64,000 bases of DNA, from NCBI GenBank assembly GCA_022605405.1, contig JABYQQ010000027.1:310001-374000 (forward strand), in the 5' to 3' direction. The DNA is from Earliella scabrosa. Taxonomy: Eukaryota; Basidiomycota; Agaricomycetes; Polyporales; Polyporaceae. The notes under the pieces are model-generated. The model was not told the origin of the DNA and made no database searches. It saw nothing but the letters and a program-made list of their open reading frames with translations. Positions within the stretch are counted from its first letter, which is position 1, and each line of letters opens with the position of its first letter. A program made the position numbers and the translations under genes. Positions 32,829-45,391 of the stretch are shown piece by piece.

Positions 32829-34028
32829 ATGTCCAACTCCCCATCCACTGGACCCATGCCTAAGGCTGTGCCTGTGGCAATCAGCTATGAGATCGAGGCT
32901 GCTGTGAATCTCATGCTGATCGGGACCGTCTGGTCTTCGTTTTTGGTTCCTATTGCAATCGCACTTTTCTTCTTTTCGAACTCTCGGATGCGTCGACAGC
33001 CGATATTTATCTTGAACACGCTTGCTATAGCGCTGGGTCTCGCCCTAGGGGGCATTAACATCTACAATCTAGTGAGTACAACAGTTGACATCTTAGGCGA
33101 TGAAATGTGCTGACATGTGGATAGAAATCGTCTTTAACGGGGCACCGAGTAGAACCCATAATCACGACAGCAATGACCGTCTTATTCTTCCTCGCACCTA
33201 TCTGCGTCCAGACTATCCTCCTGGTCCGAGTCTTCGCCGTCTACCCTCCACATACTCTCACTCGGTGTCACATACTCATGGTATACGGCGTATTGCTCTC
33301 TGTCCTGATCGCCCGTACCATCAATCTCTCGTTCGCGATTGCCTCTATCGTAGAAGGCTCGCGGCACCTTGCAAATACTTATAGCGCATCGGAGGTCGAG
33401 TGGAAGCTACCCAACGCCAAGGTAGAATGGTGTCTAGAGCTGTTCTACGACATGTACGTTCTTTTTCTCGTCGATCCCTACCCTAGTGATAGCTAACGAA
33501 TCTCACAGGTACGCGTCGGGGCTATTCCTTCTGCGCCTGCGCCAGGGGGGTGCACTCCGACGCACAATCCCGAGCTTCAGCAGCCAATACTCAGATCCTC
33601 CGCGCGGTACATAGCCATTCTCTCCCTCCTCACGCGCATAGCTGAGTTGTCGGACGACTCGGACCACAGATTCATACTACGAACGCCTCCAAACTCTCTT
33701 CTGGATCGCCGCCTCCAACTTCGTCTTCCCCGTCCTGCTCAACATCGCGCAGATCGTCCTCGTCTTCCGCACCAGCGACTTCATCCTCGGTGCCTACGTC
33801 CTCATCGTCAACTGCTACGTCGAGATCATCGGCGTCATCCTCGCCACCGTCTGGTCCTCGGGGACGCACTGGCGAGACTCCGCCGCCTCTGCGTCTGGCA
33901 CATCGGATGGCGAATCCCGTCCGCAACAGCTCGCCTTCGGAGAGCAGAACCGGACGAAGGAGTCGTTCACGTCGTCCACGTTCGCGGCCTCGAGTGCAGT
34001 CGAGTCTCAGGTCCACGCCACACCATGA
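32829..34028 (+). CDS. Seven-helix GPCR-like membrane protein, member 5
   Basis: Exons 32829-33071, 33125-33453, 33509-33606 and 33670-34028 give 342 residues; exon 3 is 98 nt as in members 2, 3 and 4. Start chosen at MSNSPSTGPMPK. Helices include VNLMLIGTVWSSFLVPIAIA, PIFILNTLAIALGLALGGI, MTVLFFLAPICVQTILLV, VYGVLLSVLIARTINLSFA, VEWCLELFYDMYASGLFLL, LFWIAASNFVFPVLLNIAQI and YVLIVNCYVEIIGVILATVW. Loops: MRRQPIF, RVFAVYPPH. The tail is short and Ser/Thr-rich, with a weak version of the family tail motif (QQLAFGEQN). Closest to member 4. Function unknown. Confidence 0.85.
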
Positions 34029-34151
34029 CCAACAGCAACTATATATGATACTCCCCCGTGCTCAGGAGCAGCGCCGATAATCCCCTTCGTGTAGCATAGT
34101 CCCAACTGAATCGTACTGTACAAGATATTCAAATCCCCGGTCTCAGCTCGA

Positions 34152-36300
34152 TCACAACGGCAGAGTCTCGTACGGAGGAGGGAGCGTCGAGCCCGAACTT
34201 CCCCGGCTGACATTCATCCCAGGCGGAGAGAGCGTCGAGCGAGGTCCGATGGCTGGCACGATGACCTCCCCCAGCTCAGGCCCACCGAGTACGCTCACAC
34301 CCGCGTCGACCGCCACTCTGCGGCGCGCCGCCGGATCCCGATGGGAGACTACGCGCCGCGCAGGGTACGAGTCTCTCCGGGTCGTGTCACCAAGTGGTAG
34401 GGATTCCGGCGAGTGGACCTGCGTTGGCTCGGAGTAGCGCCGATCAGGCTCTCCGACGAGCACCAGGGCGCGAGGCCGCTCCTTCTCCTTCTCCTTGCCC
34501 TTGCCGTTTCCCGTTCCATTACCCTCCGTCTTCTCATCGGGTGGTACTGGCACCAGAAGATCAACAGCAGGACGCGCTCGTGTGTCCGGCTCATGCATGC
34601 CAGGCGGGAAGGACGGGTCGAGATCCGGACTCGACGGCGCAGCGACCGAGTCGACGCGACTCGACGCGAGCGAGCCTTTGCGGTTTGAGCCACCAGTACC
34701 GGCGGACGACGGCCCTGCCTCGTCTCCCGCCCCTCCTCCTCCTCCGGGACTTGCTCCCGCCGCGTCCTTGCTGGTTCTATCCGCGATGGCCCGGGTGGCG
34801 TCCTGCGGGCTGTTCGACATCCGTGCGTCCGAGACTCGATGGTGATGATCAGCGTCAACGTCCACGTCAGGCCGAGCGGCGCTGCTTCCGAGCACGAGCC
34901 TGGACAGCCTCATGATCTCGAGCGAGGTGTCGCTCGACGTCGTCCCCGCCGTGCTGCTCCTCTCGAGAATGCGGGCGGCGGAGGGGCGGGCCACCGAGCC
35001 ACCGTCGTCCAGGGTGACAGTGGGGGTGCGATCGCCGTCACCGTCGCCGCCGCGTCCCAGAGATGCAGCACGTTCGGAATCGTCTTGTTCGGGTGAACGT
35101 GAAACCGCGCTCACGCTCGCGGTCGCGCTGGCCGCTGCGGCCAGCGCGGCGTGCTCCTCGAGCGCAGACCTCAAGACGTGCGGGACCTCATCAGGCTCGA
35201 CCGTGTCCACCAAACCCCGACTGACAAGCGAGCGGCGCGCCTCGTCTTGCTCCGGGATGGCGACCAGCAGCGCGCGATGCGAGAACGAGAACGGGCGCAT
35301 CGCCATCGACATCGTCGGCGCGTATCCGGCATCGTCTCCACCTGGTGACCGCACGCTCGTCGCAGGGAACTGACAGGCCTGAGAGCCTCCGGATGCAGCA
35401 CTGAAGTGTCTGAACAGATGGGAAGCACCGAAGGAGTCCGAGCGCTGCTTTGGAAGGGTTCGCGGCGCTGACCGCGGTGCGGCGGCGGTGTTCTCGGGGT
35501 GGTCGCCTGTGCCTAGGAGCTTCTTGCTCTCGCCCTCGCCCTCGTCTGACCGAACGCTCATGTGTCCTGCGGATCGCGCGTCTAGGCCTTCCGCCGGGTG
35601 AGCGTCGGACGGGTCGTTGTAGCCTTTCCAATCTTCCCATACCCCACGTTCTTCCGTCGGGACTGCATTACGAAGAGGGCGTTAAGACATCTATTCAGCA
35701 AGGTCATGGCAAGGACGTTATCGGAACATACCTGGTTGTGCCCCCATCTGGCGTCTCCGGCGATACTTGAAGTAGACGAAGGCGGCGACCGAGACGAGGA
35801 GCACCCCGGCACTCGCAACGACAGCTGTCATGCTTCCCGTCCAACGCTGGCTGATTGGGGGTGCTGAGGAGGGGGTGGGTATGCTGGAGGGTGAGACGTC
35901 CTTCGTGGGAGAGGACGTGATGTTTGTGCAGCCATGGTCGAGCGTGCCCAGCATGCGGCTGTTGCAGCCAGATTCATAGCCAGCGTCATCTATGATGCGT
36001 ATATCCACCCTCCTCGCACCCGGGAAGTTGGAGACCCATAGGTAGGAGGTGTCGTTGGGTATGTGAACGGATTGGCGACTCTTGTCGTCGTCATGGTCGT
36101 AGTTGCGGGAGCCAGGGTGGGGAGGGTAGTGTGCAACGAACTTCAGCGTGTATGGGGGTGCACCGCCCTTCCAGGTGATGTTGACGACGGTGCATGGTGA
36201 GATATTTCCTGGGTCACTGAGTAGCAGGGGTTGGACATCATATCCTTCACGAGGGTATAATATGAGTCGGCAGAGGCCATAGAAGTTATATGATCACGTA
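34152..36300 (-). CDS. Single-pass, Ser-rich membrane protein with PPxY tail, paralog A
   Basis: Minus strand. The outer part reads PCTVVNITWKGGAPPYTLKF and continues to a single membrane helix (MTAVVASAGVLLVSVAAFVYF) followed by KYRRRRQ. This basic stop-transfer stretch puts the following part in the cytosol. An exon join (donor near 35730, acceptor GATCCGCAG near 35570) leads into a cytoplasmic tail of about 470 residues rich in Ser, Ala, Glu and Arg. The tail ends RRRVAVDAGVSVLGGPEL ... SGSTLPPPYETLPL, stop at 34152. The upstream exon with NASTTEALAGSPTGIPET is likely (about 36300), but the signal-peptide exon and true start are not resolved. Paralogs B and C follow upstream on the same strand. 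No enzymatic domain; a cell-wall or surface sensor is a guess based on layout. Confidence 0.65.
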
Positions 36301-37728
36301 CTTGTTTCGGGTATACCAGTCGGCGAGCCCGCCAATGCTTCCGTGGTGCTTGCGTTGAGCCAGACCATAGGGTATTCATAGGGAGCGAGAGTAAGGAAGG
36401 CGAAGTATAAGAACTATCTGAGTGCGGTGGACGGTCAATGGAAGGGGGCAACGGCGGGGGCGCTGCACGGCTGCTTCCAATGCTTCGTGACTAAATCCAT
36501 CGTTGAACGAATCGCGAGCTTCCGAGGACCGGTGGCGGCTTTCCATTCTCAACGGCGTGCGATACTAATAGCTGTCAACGCACAGCATCGTCAGTACCGT
36601 TGACAGATATCAAGCAGCCAGGCATGAATTTCGACAGGCGAGGTGAGCTGAACATCAGAGTTTACAGCATGACCTCGAACGATACAGGGCCACACTCTCC
36701 AGCACAGGTAATCCACTTGGATATGGTGCATAGTAGAGGCTTCATTAGATGATAGTGATTCTGTGACGCAGCGACTGCGTTGTTATACAGCATCCATGTC
36801 ACATGATATCAAGGAACGCGTGCAAGACAACGCTAGCTTCGGCCTGGAAAAGGCAAGTTACACGTAGGCCATCCTCGACCGATGACCAGGCGCATATCAT
36901 CCCCGAGGAAGCCTTCAACCTCAGCAAGTATCCCCTCGTCCTCAACGACGCCTGCGCTATCATTCTCATATGCACTTCCCCTTGACGTGCCCCGTCACGA
37001 AGCGCACCCTTGCGTAGCCTTCGCTTCAGCTCAGCATCGAAGACGGGCGGCGAGGTCGCGATGCGCGGATGCCTGCGCACATTGTCCAGCACACGGATGT
37101 ACAGGCAGTACTCTGAGTTGAAATCGCTCAGCAGAAGATAGACTCACAACTGTACTGATGCATGCATCCCCTGCAACACCACGAGACGTTCGTGGACATT
37201 GTCGTCGCAGCTTCTTCAGCGTTCTTCCCGCTCCGGCTTGATTCCAACCGTTGTCTGATACTGATACATATGCCTTCACCTTCAGGCATCGATCTTCCTG
37301 CGATTGTTGCTTCCAGCTCTTGATCCAGTCATCTCGATCTACCTCGATTCTCGACGTTGCGTGCGACAAAGAATGTGACCATCGTCAAACGCGCTGTTGG
37401 CTTCCCTGCCTTCATTTCCTCAGCTGTGAGTCGGACTGTTCTTTACAAGTCGAAGCAGGGTTGGCCGCGCTGACAGTAAGACAGACAGGGCAAAAGCGAG
37501 GGAAGAGTGCGAGACATAGATCGGGAGCTGGTGAGGCCAGGAGCTCGAGACGAAAAGAGAGCCACGGTGCGAAATATGTAAGCGCCAAACATGACGTCGG
37601 TTCGAACCTCGGTCGTGCCAAATACTAAGTCGTAATCAGCACCTGCTCTCTGGGAACTTGTCAACGACGGCTAGCCACGGGGCACGGGTGTAAGCTGCCC
37701 ACTCAGTCCTGCGAGAAGCTACAAGAAC
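36301..37728. other. Intergenic; may hold the 5' exon of paralog A
   Basis: The first few hundred bases may include the unresolved signal-peptide exon of the gene at 34152-36300. The rest shows no supportable gene. The palindrome GGTTCGAACC at 37601 resembles a tRNA B box, but no tRNA can be folded around it. Confidence 0.35.
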
Positions 37729-39134
37729 TCAGACCGCAGAGCCTGGATAGGGTGGCGGCAAAGTAGAACTGCTCGAGACGCTCATACGGTCGTCGTTCCA
37801 CCCACTTTCGCGGTCATCGTTCAGCGGTCCACCGCCCATCCGAACTCCCCCATCCGTCGCGATGCGACGCACCCTATGCCTCCCCGAGTCGCTCATTCGT
37901 CCGTCCGTCGGTTCACGGGAATCCCTCAGCCTCATGTCCGAGTCGACCGACGACTTCTCGCGGTGTGGGTCAGGGTGGGGCACCGTGCGGCCTCGGCGTG
38001 TCCCAGGCCCATTGAATTCGCTGAACTCGAGACGAAGTTCGGCATTTGAGAACACCTCCGTCGGTTCCCTGACGGCGTTGACGGTGCTCTTTTCATAGTC
38101 CTCTAAGGAGTGACTTCCGCGGCGTTCTAGGGAACTTGGAGAGGAAGGGCGCGTGCGCTGCGCGATCTCCGGCGAGGATGCTCCGACATAGCTCGTTCTA
38201 GCATCCTCGTGTCCTGCGAACGGGACCGGCTGTGAGTCTGTTCGTGAAATACAATTGCAGTCAGAGGACGGGAAGGAGTTGGACTAATACAATGCCACGT
38301 ACTTATGTGGGTGGTACTACGCCTCGTCTTTCGCCGTTGCACCACAACCAACAAGAGCAGGGCCGCCACGAGTGCAACGCAGAGCACTGCGATGCCCGCG
38401 ATCACGCCTTTGCTCAGCGCTGAGTTCGATGTCTCGGTACTGGTGCTAGCGGTGGGGCTAGAGGGCGATTTGGATGAGGTGTTATTGATATGAGTGATGT
38501 GGGTGACCGTCTGGGGCTCAGAAGGGTTGGGTGCGGATGTACTGCTTTCACCTTGGGATTCGGAGAGCGACGGGGTAGTAGAAGCGGGAGATGTGGTTGA
38601 AGCGGGAGGTGTAGTAGAAGCGAGGGATGTAGTAGAAGCGGGAGTCACTGGCTGTGGCGTCGTCGAAGTCGAAGGAGACGCGGTGGAAGCTTGGGAGGGA
38701 GACGGAACGGCGGTAGAGGAGCTCGAGGCAGCTGCAGGAGGTGCGTCGTTGCTCCCTTCTTCTCCATCGAGACAGCTGCTATTCGAGCTATCAACGACGA
38801 CGAAGTCGTTCGTGAAGATGCCTCCAATGCCATCCGAAATACGGAAGGTAACGCTGGAGCCCGCAGGCACTTCGGGCACGAACGGGAAGGTGACGCTCCT
38901 GGAGGTGACCTGACGGTTGCTCGCGCTCACCGTGGAGAAATCTGGCGATTGTACAACTATGGAGATGGTGATAGGGGGCGCAGAGCCGGTGACGGTAATG
39001 TCGGAGGAGATGCATTGGCGCAAGTCGGAGTCGGGGGAGATGGTCAACGTGATACCCGCCGCTACTTGGGCAAGAACGGGGGAGATAATGGCGATGGTCC
39101 AGAACGAGGGCGCAAGAGGACGCGTCCCGGCCAT
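37729..39134 (-). CDS. Single-pass mucin-like membrane protein with PPxY tail, paralog B
   Basis: Two exons, 39134-38303 and 38213-37729, giving 438 residues. The start MAGTRPLAPSFWTIAIISPV gives a signal peptide. The lumenal domain has LRQCISSDITVTGSAPPITI and the VPAGSSVTFRISDGIGG block, which aligns with paralog C. It is followed by a Ser/Thr/Pro mucin stretch with repeats of the form PASTTSLASTTPPASTTSPA. The membrane helix is VIAGIAVLCVALVAALLLLV, then QRRKTRR. The cytoplasmic tail is about 160 residues and ends RRIATDGGVRMGGGPLND ... SSSTLPPPYPGSAV. Heavy O-glycosylation and a cell-surface position are expected. Function unknown. The PPPY near the end is a candidate WW-domain ligand. 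Confidence 0.8.
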
Positions 39135-39973
39135 GGTCAATGGACCGAGGTCTGGTAAAATACACGAGAGAAGATACCTCGGGTTCAAGTCGCGGGGTGG
39201 GATGCCTGCCAGGCCGATGATATGGAAAATCGGTCCAGCAGACATTGCAACGATCAACCGCGCAATACTCACCACGATCCATGTATCCCCTAAGCCTGCT
39301 TCTCTGTCAAGCTCGATGCGCCGTGTAAAAATCACCGCTGCGCTGCATATCTGGGCCAGCGCCGATCTTGACCTCTACCCTAGGAGGGTAACGTCGGTGA
39401 TCGCAATCTCTCAACCGTGCTCGCATTGCAATCGTCGAGCATATGATCGCCGTGGTCAGGTCAAACACGCTATGCGTTCCTCTGCAGCCACATAGCAAGA
39501 CCGGGTGAGTGCGATCAAGGTGCACAGGATTGTGGGTGAACCTTACCTGCGTAGATGACTTCGGTTACCATGGCGTCTTCGGATGGACTGGATGCTAGCG
39601 CGCATACATGATACTCTCATCGTTCAAAGTACCGAGTCCATAGTGTGGGCTGCAGCGATAGAAACGGATCAATAGGCTGAAATTGTGACCGACGTGAGAG
39701 CGAATTCTCACCCTTGTAGCCACGAATATGCCTGTGAATGCGATATAACGGTAGGCTGTCAAAAAGTGAATACATCAGCGCAATCGAGTACACGAATGGA
39801 TCAGGCGTCCATCGATCTTCATGACTCGCAGTTCGAGCTGCAGGAACTACAAGCTCGCCCACTCTCAACATGGCGTGAAGACGAATAAATATCAATATTT
39901 TACTAGAGACACGAGAAGACTGTGAACCTCCAGTCAGTATGACCTCATGAATAACTAACGCAAAACCACACAC
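39135..39973. other. Intergenic between paralogs B and C
   Basis: No gene seen. The open frame that continues upstream of the paralog B start on the minus strand (to 39335) has no signal peptide and is not needed. Confidence 0.45.
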
Positions 39974-41621
39974 CTAAATCGTTCCTGAACTACGAGACTC
40001 GACATACGGCGGCGGGAGCGTGGACTCAGTCGACACGCTCGCCCGACTATCAAAACCCGCCACTGTTACCACATCCATATCCAAAGGACCACCAGCGAGC
40101 CGTACGCCGCCATCCACCGCGACGCGGCGGGACGACGCTCGTGTCACTCTGCCGGACGACGCCTGAGACGATATCGGGGACCCGACCCAGGACGTCATGG
40201 CCGTGACGCGGGAGAACAGCGAGGGAGTAACAGCGGTGCGCGTCGTGGGAGTGGACGCACTCGTCATGGTCCCGCGAACCGCGCTCGAAGCCTTCGCGCT
40301 TCCCGTCGGACGCGCGAGGGGCTCAATCTGGCTTCTCCAAAAAGGCCTCTCGGGGGCCGCGTGCCGGTGTGCCGCCACGTCGGGCTCGGACAGGCGCGGT
40401 TCGACGATGAGAGAGCTCGGTCGCTCGGAGCTGAACGACGCGTCGTCGTTCTCCTTCCCCGCCGCCGCGGCGAGCGCATCTGCCATCTTCTCGGTACTTC
40501 CCCATACCGGTACCGCGCGCCCATCCGTCGGGGAGACGGGCGAGGCGTACTGAAGCAACATTGAAGAGTCGGGCCGGAGGCTCGCGCTTCGTGGACCGCA
40601 GACTCCCCGCCGGCTTCCGGGCGCTGCGAATGCGGGCAGCCACACCGGCCATGGCGTGCGCTGCTCTGTGAAGGTGCGTAACGATCAGTACTGGTGTGTG
40701 GTGGAGGGCTAATGTCGCCGAAAGAGACGGACCTGTGCTCATCCGTCGTCGTCGCCGCTTGCGTACCAACATCCACAAAGCCAACAGGATTAGCGCTAAC
40801 GCGATGATGCAGAGCACAGACACCCCGGCGATCATGCCTGGGCTCATCGCCGGTCGTAATTCGTCGCTCGTTTGTGTGAACGTGGACGAGCTGGACGGGA
40901 GCGCGGATGTATGCGAGTGGGTCGCGCTCGACAAGAAAGATGTGAGGAAGCTCGAATTCGACGTGGCGCCGTCTGGCGCCGTGATGATGGGAGAGATGGA
41001 TGAGGTCGACACAGTTGAGATGGGAGTGACAGTTGATATGGGAAAGGACGGTATCGTCGCACTCGGCGGAATGGGTACTTGCGAACGTGAAGCCGAGGTC
41101 ACGGCGCGTGGTGTTGACAGTGGGGGATCAGACGGATCGGAATCGACGGCGCTGGATGGTCGCGACGATGACAGTACAAACGTGGTAGAGAACCATGGTC
41201 CCAATGGTGATCGTGATGGTGAGGTGAGGTGAGAGCTGGGCCCTTCACTGTCGTTTCCGACTGGGCAACTGCTATCGCTGATCCGGAAGAAGTTCGTCCT
41301 CGTCGAGCCAGAGCGGTCCGTTAGCAGGAAGCCGATACTGTATCCGACAGGCACATCGGGCACAAACGACATGTGAATTGTGCTGGACGCGAGTTCGCCC
41401 ATGCTGATCGTCGTCGCAGCTGCTCCTGAAGGAGGTTGGGCTCGTAGTTCCAAAACAATGGGTGGTTGTGAGCTTGTAATGGTGATCTCCACGGGTGTGC
41501 AGCGAGTAAGGTCGGTGGCCGGATTCAGCTTGAAAGTCGGGAAAGCGGCGACATGTGGAAGGAGAGAGCCGGCGATGGACAGGGACAGCGAAAAGCGGCA
41601 AGGAACCCGAGTCCGGGGCAT
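39974..41621 (-). CDS. Single-pass mucin-like membrane protein with PPxY tail, paralog C
   Basis: Two exons, 41621-40733 and 40665-39974, giving 526 residues. The signal peptide is CRFSLSLSIAGSLLPHVAAF. The lumenal domain has LTRCTPVEITITSSQPPIVL and VPVGYSIGFLLTDRSGS, collinear with paralog B (LRQCISSDITV, VPAGSSVTFRISDG). A long Ser/Thr/Pro region follows, then the helix MIAGVSVLCIIALALILLAL with MLVRKRRRRR behind it. The tail of about 230 residues ends RRVAVDGGVRLAGGPLDM ... VSTESTLPPPYVESRSSGTI. Intron position relative to the helix matches paralog B. A surface glycoprotein with a signalling or turnover tail is inferred; the ligand is unknown. Confidence 0.8.
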
Positions 41622-44600
41622 CGTGTGTGTAGGCGAGGGGTGGTACGGTGGTCTGGTATGGAGGAGAACCGCTGAACGGTTGAGAAGGTCGGAGAGAGGT
41701 ATCGATAGGTTGGCTTCAAGGGCATACGTGAGATAAGGTCAATCCAGGAGACGACGATCACGCGCTGGAGCTGATATCCAACAGCGGGACTGGTTCTCGG
41801 TAGCTCTTCGTAGACCGCCTGCACACGAGGAGTGTTCCACGTAGGCGTCTGACCTGTCTTCGTAGACGACCATCACTTCAGCAGATGCTCTCAATCCGAG
41901 AAGGCAAACGACGCACCGAGTGTCAACCCAGGAACACCAGAGCTTCACCCATCGTGACTGGCCCGTCAATCATGCGGGGGAGAAAGCTCCAACTGCAAGC
42001 AATTAGTTGATAGTTGATGGACGTTTATACGATCTTCGACTTCGTCACGTAGTGCTGTAAGCGACATGTTGAGCGCATTGATTCCCGGGGTAAAGGAGGA
42101 GCATACCTGAGGCTCACATACCGACAGTAACTATGTACACCTTGTTGGTGTAGGAATGGAGGACGGGCCACCAACGAAGTCATCTGTGTGATGATGATCA
42201 TCGCGATGGTTCATTGGGCGACCATCCGGTTCCAGTTGGGGCTTATCCTCTTCCGTCGCGGACCCTCTCAGGGGAGCAACACGAGATCGCAGAGACTGAT
42301 GATGGAGCGACAGAGCAAAACGGAGATTCAAGTGAAGTGTCATGGAGATCAGCCTGTACGTCGAGCGACCGGTACCAATGGCGTAGGTGTTGAGGATCAA
42401 AAGCGTCCGATTGTACCGCTACGATTCACGGCGTCCACTGTCGCTATGTATCACCTCGTTCTTGCGATAAGATGGAGGCCATACGCCCATGCCGAGTTAG
42501 ATGTGGGTCCAGGGGGTCCGAGCGAGCGACCGTGATGGCGACCGGAACATCCTCGACGTCCTTCTCAACAGGTCGAGGAGGTTCCTTGAGATGGATGAGA
42601 TAAGACCGACACGACGAGCATCCTTCGGCAGAATCATCTGTCGAGGATGCCTTCACAAAGAGCGCTTCGTACTCGCGGGACGCATTCTGTCAGAGCATCA
42701 TCAGCGAACGAGTTGCGGACCCAGCAGGGACCTAACAGCGCCGTAGGGAATCGGGAGCATCGCGCATCATGCTATCAGTATAGTGCTCTCAATCGCACAA
42801 TGAATCTGTGTTCTGCCTCCATGGGTACCATGTCTTCGGTATCGGACGTTGGCGATTCCACTCCGTGCAGACGCCGATGGCTTGCCCAGCAGCAACCGCC
42901 AGGATCTCGTCGTGCTCCGCAATGCATGCATGATGAAGAATTGTATTCATCAACCACATGCTTTGCGACACGCTCGATCCCGCAGCAATTTGCAGAATCG
43001 AGGTCGTATGTACTCCCTCCTTTGGGTGACACAGAAGCATCGGAGACGCAAGACGACCAGTCGCGTCGAGCACGCAGAATCGTCTGTGCCCTCAATTGCG
43101 CGATATTGACGGAGAAGATGACTTGCAACCGTGTAGCAGTAGACGGACATACCTTACAAGTGCTCGATCGACTCGCCATCTCTCCCTAGCAAACCTCTCC
43201 ATAGACCGACTTGGCTGGGCCGAGTCCATGGAGAGCGTGATGCGCCAATCTAGGCTGCACAGAGTCGTGACGAGCTTCATTGAGCGTCGAGGATGACTTA
43301 TCCCGTAATATCCCGGGATGGATGTAGCATGACCAGTTGGACGACAGAACGGAGCAGTGGACAAAGTAGAGGGTGAGTCTCGATAGCGATGAGCTGTCGT
43401 TGTTGGTATCGTGCGTAGCAGCGATTGCGTCTCCTGCATATGCCTAGGCGTTGTCGCAGCCATCGTTGAGCACGTCGAGGTGAACGTTGACGGTAAGTAG
43501 GAGAGGTCTGGAATCTGGATCCATCGTTAGTAAGCGCTGGCTAAGGCGGTCAGTTCGATTCCGAGCGGTTGCGCCTCTTTCTTTGCGCTGCAATCAACTC
43601 GTCTGGACGTTCACAATATGTTGCTCCTCACCTAGCCAGTGCTGATTCTCCGAAGTGAGTATGTACATCTATGCACGACAGAAGGACGCAAGTTTGCGTG
43701 GGCCGTGTCCGGATTTGGCGCTTAGTCAGCTTTCCCACAACAGTCTCTCCAGACTCCGACGTCAACGCGTCGACTATAGCTACGTCCAGCATGCCTTCAA
43801 GAGTGTACATAACATTGGAAACAGTCCAGAGCAACGATGAAAGCACCAATGGGAGGTGAAGCGATAGGGATCCGTACCTCTACCAAAGCAAGCAAACTAA
43901 CTCTACTTCGCAGATACGTCCTTCATCATCAACTTGAAGCCTGGAACTACGCGTGGCGTTCGCCCATCGAGCCGCTCCGTCTCCACGACCCCCTCGGGCG
44001 GCGGGCCCCTCCCCTGCCTTAATCTCTTCCCCAAGGACATACGTGAGCAGCTCTCCGATCAGCGGCTCGCTCTACCAGAGCTGGTTTGCTGTCTGATATC
44101 CAGGCAAGTCTCGAGAGGCTCCTGTCATAGAACGCTCTCGCATCGGGATCGCGAAGCTCCTTCTCAAGTCAACCCTCCTCACTTCTATGAGTCAGTCAAA
44201 CGGCTGCTGTACGCGCCCACCCTTCTTGCTGATTGCCGTAAACAGGGACTGGCGTCGCAGCGTCTTCGTGGCGACACGAGCATATCACTTCGCGCTTCAG
44301 GCCCGCTCCTGGGCGGTGCGCAAGTACATAAACCTGACGCCAACGCCCGACAGGCTTTTGTGCTCCGCGTGGTCTCTCTTTGTCTGGGAGCTGGCAGTTC
44401 ACAAGCCTGTCAGCCTTGACAGATGTGCGGTCAATGTTGCACATGGATCCTCAGAGGCACTCGGCACCTCTCTTTACTCGGGCACGCGCACTGCCGAGTG
44501 GCATGTTTCCTCCCTCCTGAAACAACACCGACCGTAACGCTGAACTCTGAGCGTGGTCGGGACCGTATGGTGGCGCTTTAAGCTCCCTTTTGCCGTCCTA

Positions 44601-45391
44601 GAGCCTCGGACGCTAGCCCAAGGTCACTGCATTTTACGTACCCGGAAAGATACGGCTGCGTGGCGGTGATGCGCAGTTTTACGTTTCGCGCGCGGACCGC
44701 AGTGGGATGGCTAACCGAGTCATTCTGCGGTGCATCTAATACTGACGACATGAACCTAAATTTACCGGGACTGGCTCACTCACACCTATGGAGGAAGCCT
44801 CAGTGAGCGCGCCCGAGTAGTATTGGAGCGTGGAGTTCAATATTAATGTGCGTTCAGACTTCCATTTCTGATCCTGACTTGCTCTGCTCGACGTAGGTAA
44901 TCCCGGACGGCGGCCATCCGTCTCCATGATTTCACAGCGCCATGATTGCCTGAAAGAAGCCACAGAAGTCGCCCCGTCGGCGCCCAAAACTGAATTCCGA
45001 CGACACTCGGAAGGCGGAAAAGGGGCGAGCGGAAAGCCCGGGCCCAATCAGGTGCGCTTCGAACATAACACGGAAGCACACTGCAGTGATCTGACTATGG
45101 AGTATAGCCCATCGATCGATGCCCGCTGTCGTGTCCTTACTCCCCGGAAACCGCTCCATGCCGGAAATACAACCACCGTTGGCACAGCTCGCAGGTCCCG
45201 ATATCCACGTCAGCGTCCGGATTGTCTGCTGCCAGTCTGGCCAGGCAATGATCATGATGGCCATTCGAGCTCCTAACCCGCAGCGGCTCGCATATATCTC
45301 CGCGCGGTCGCTCGCTCTCCTGAATCTTTCCCCCCTCTCTTCGCCTTCTACTGCCGATCTCGGCAACTTTTTCTTTCTCCCCTGAGCAGGG
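41622..45391. other. Long gene-poor stretch
   Basis: 3.8 kb without a gene I can support. Minus-strand pieces at 43180-42130 have a mildly hydrophobic, protein-like look (for example SPMLLCHPKEGVHTTSILQI near 43060-43000) and could be the worn remains of a membrane protein. Plus-strand frames at 43900-44540 (HFYESVKRLL, SWAVRKYINLTP) are open but match no family I know. No repeats or RNAs were found. Confidence 0.35.

Noticed and set aside
34394..35373. Long plus-strand open frames opposite the tail of paralog A
   Set aside because: GC-rich, Ser/Arg/Ala-biased shadows of the minus-strand coding exon; no splice or family support.
37590..37625. GGTTCGAACC with GTCGTGCC downstream, resembling a tRNA T-arm and acceptor end
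   Set aside because: The T-stem does not pair on either strand and no matching acceptor 5' half or D-arm exists at the right distance; it is only a palindrome.
38494..39495. Plus-strand open frames opposite paralog B
   Set aside because: Repetitive Val/Gly/Glu composition reflects the antisense of the Ser/Thr-rich mucin region.
42130..43190. Possible minus-strand multi-helix gene
   Set aside because: Only isolated mildly hydrophobic pieces in different frames; the helices and intron pattern of the nearby families could not be reconstructed.
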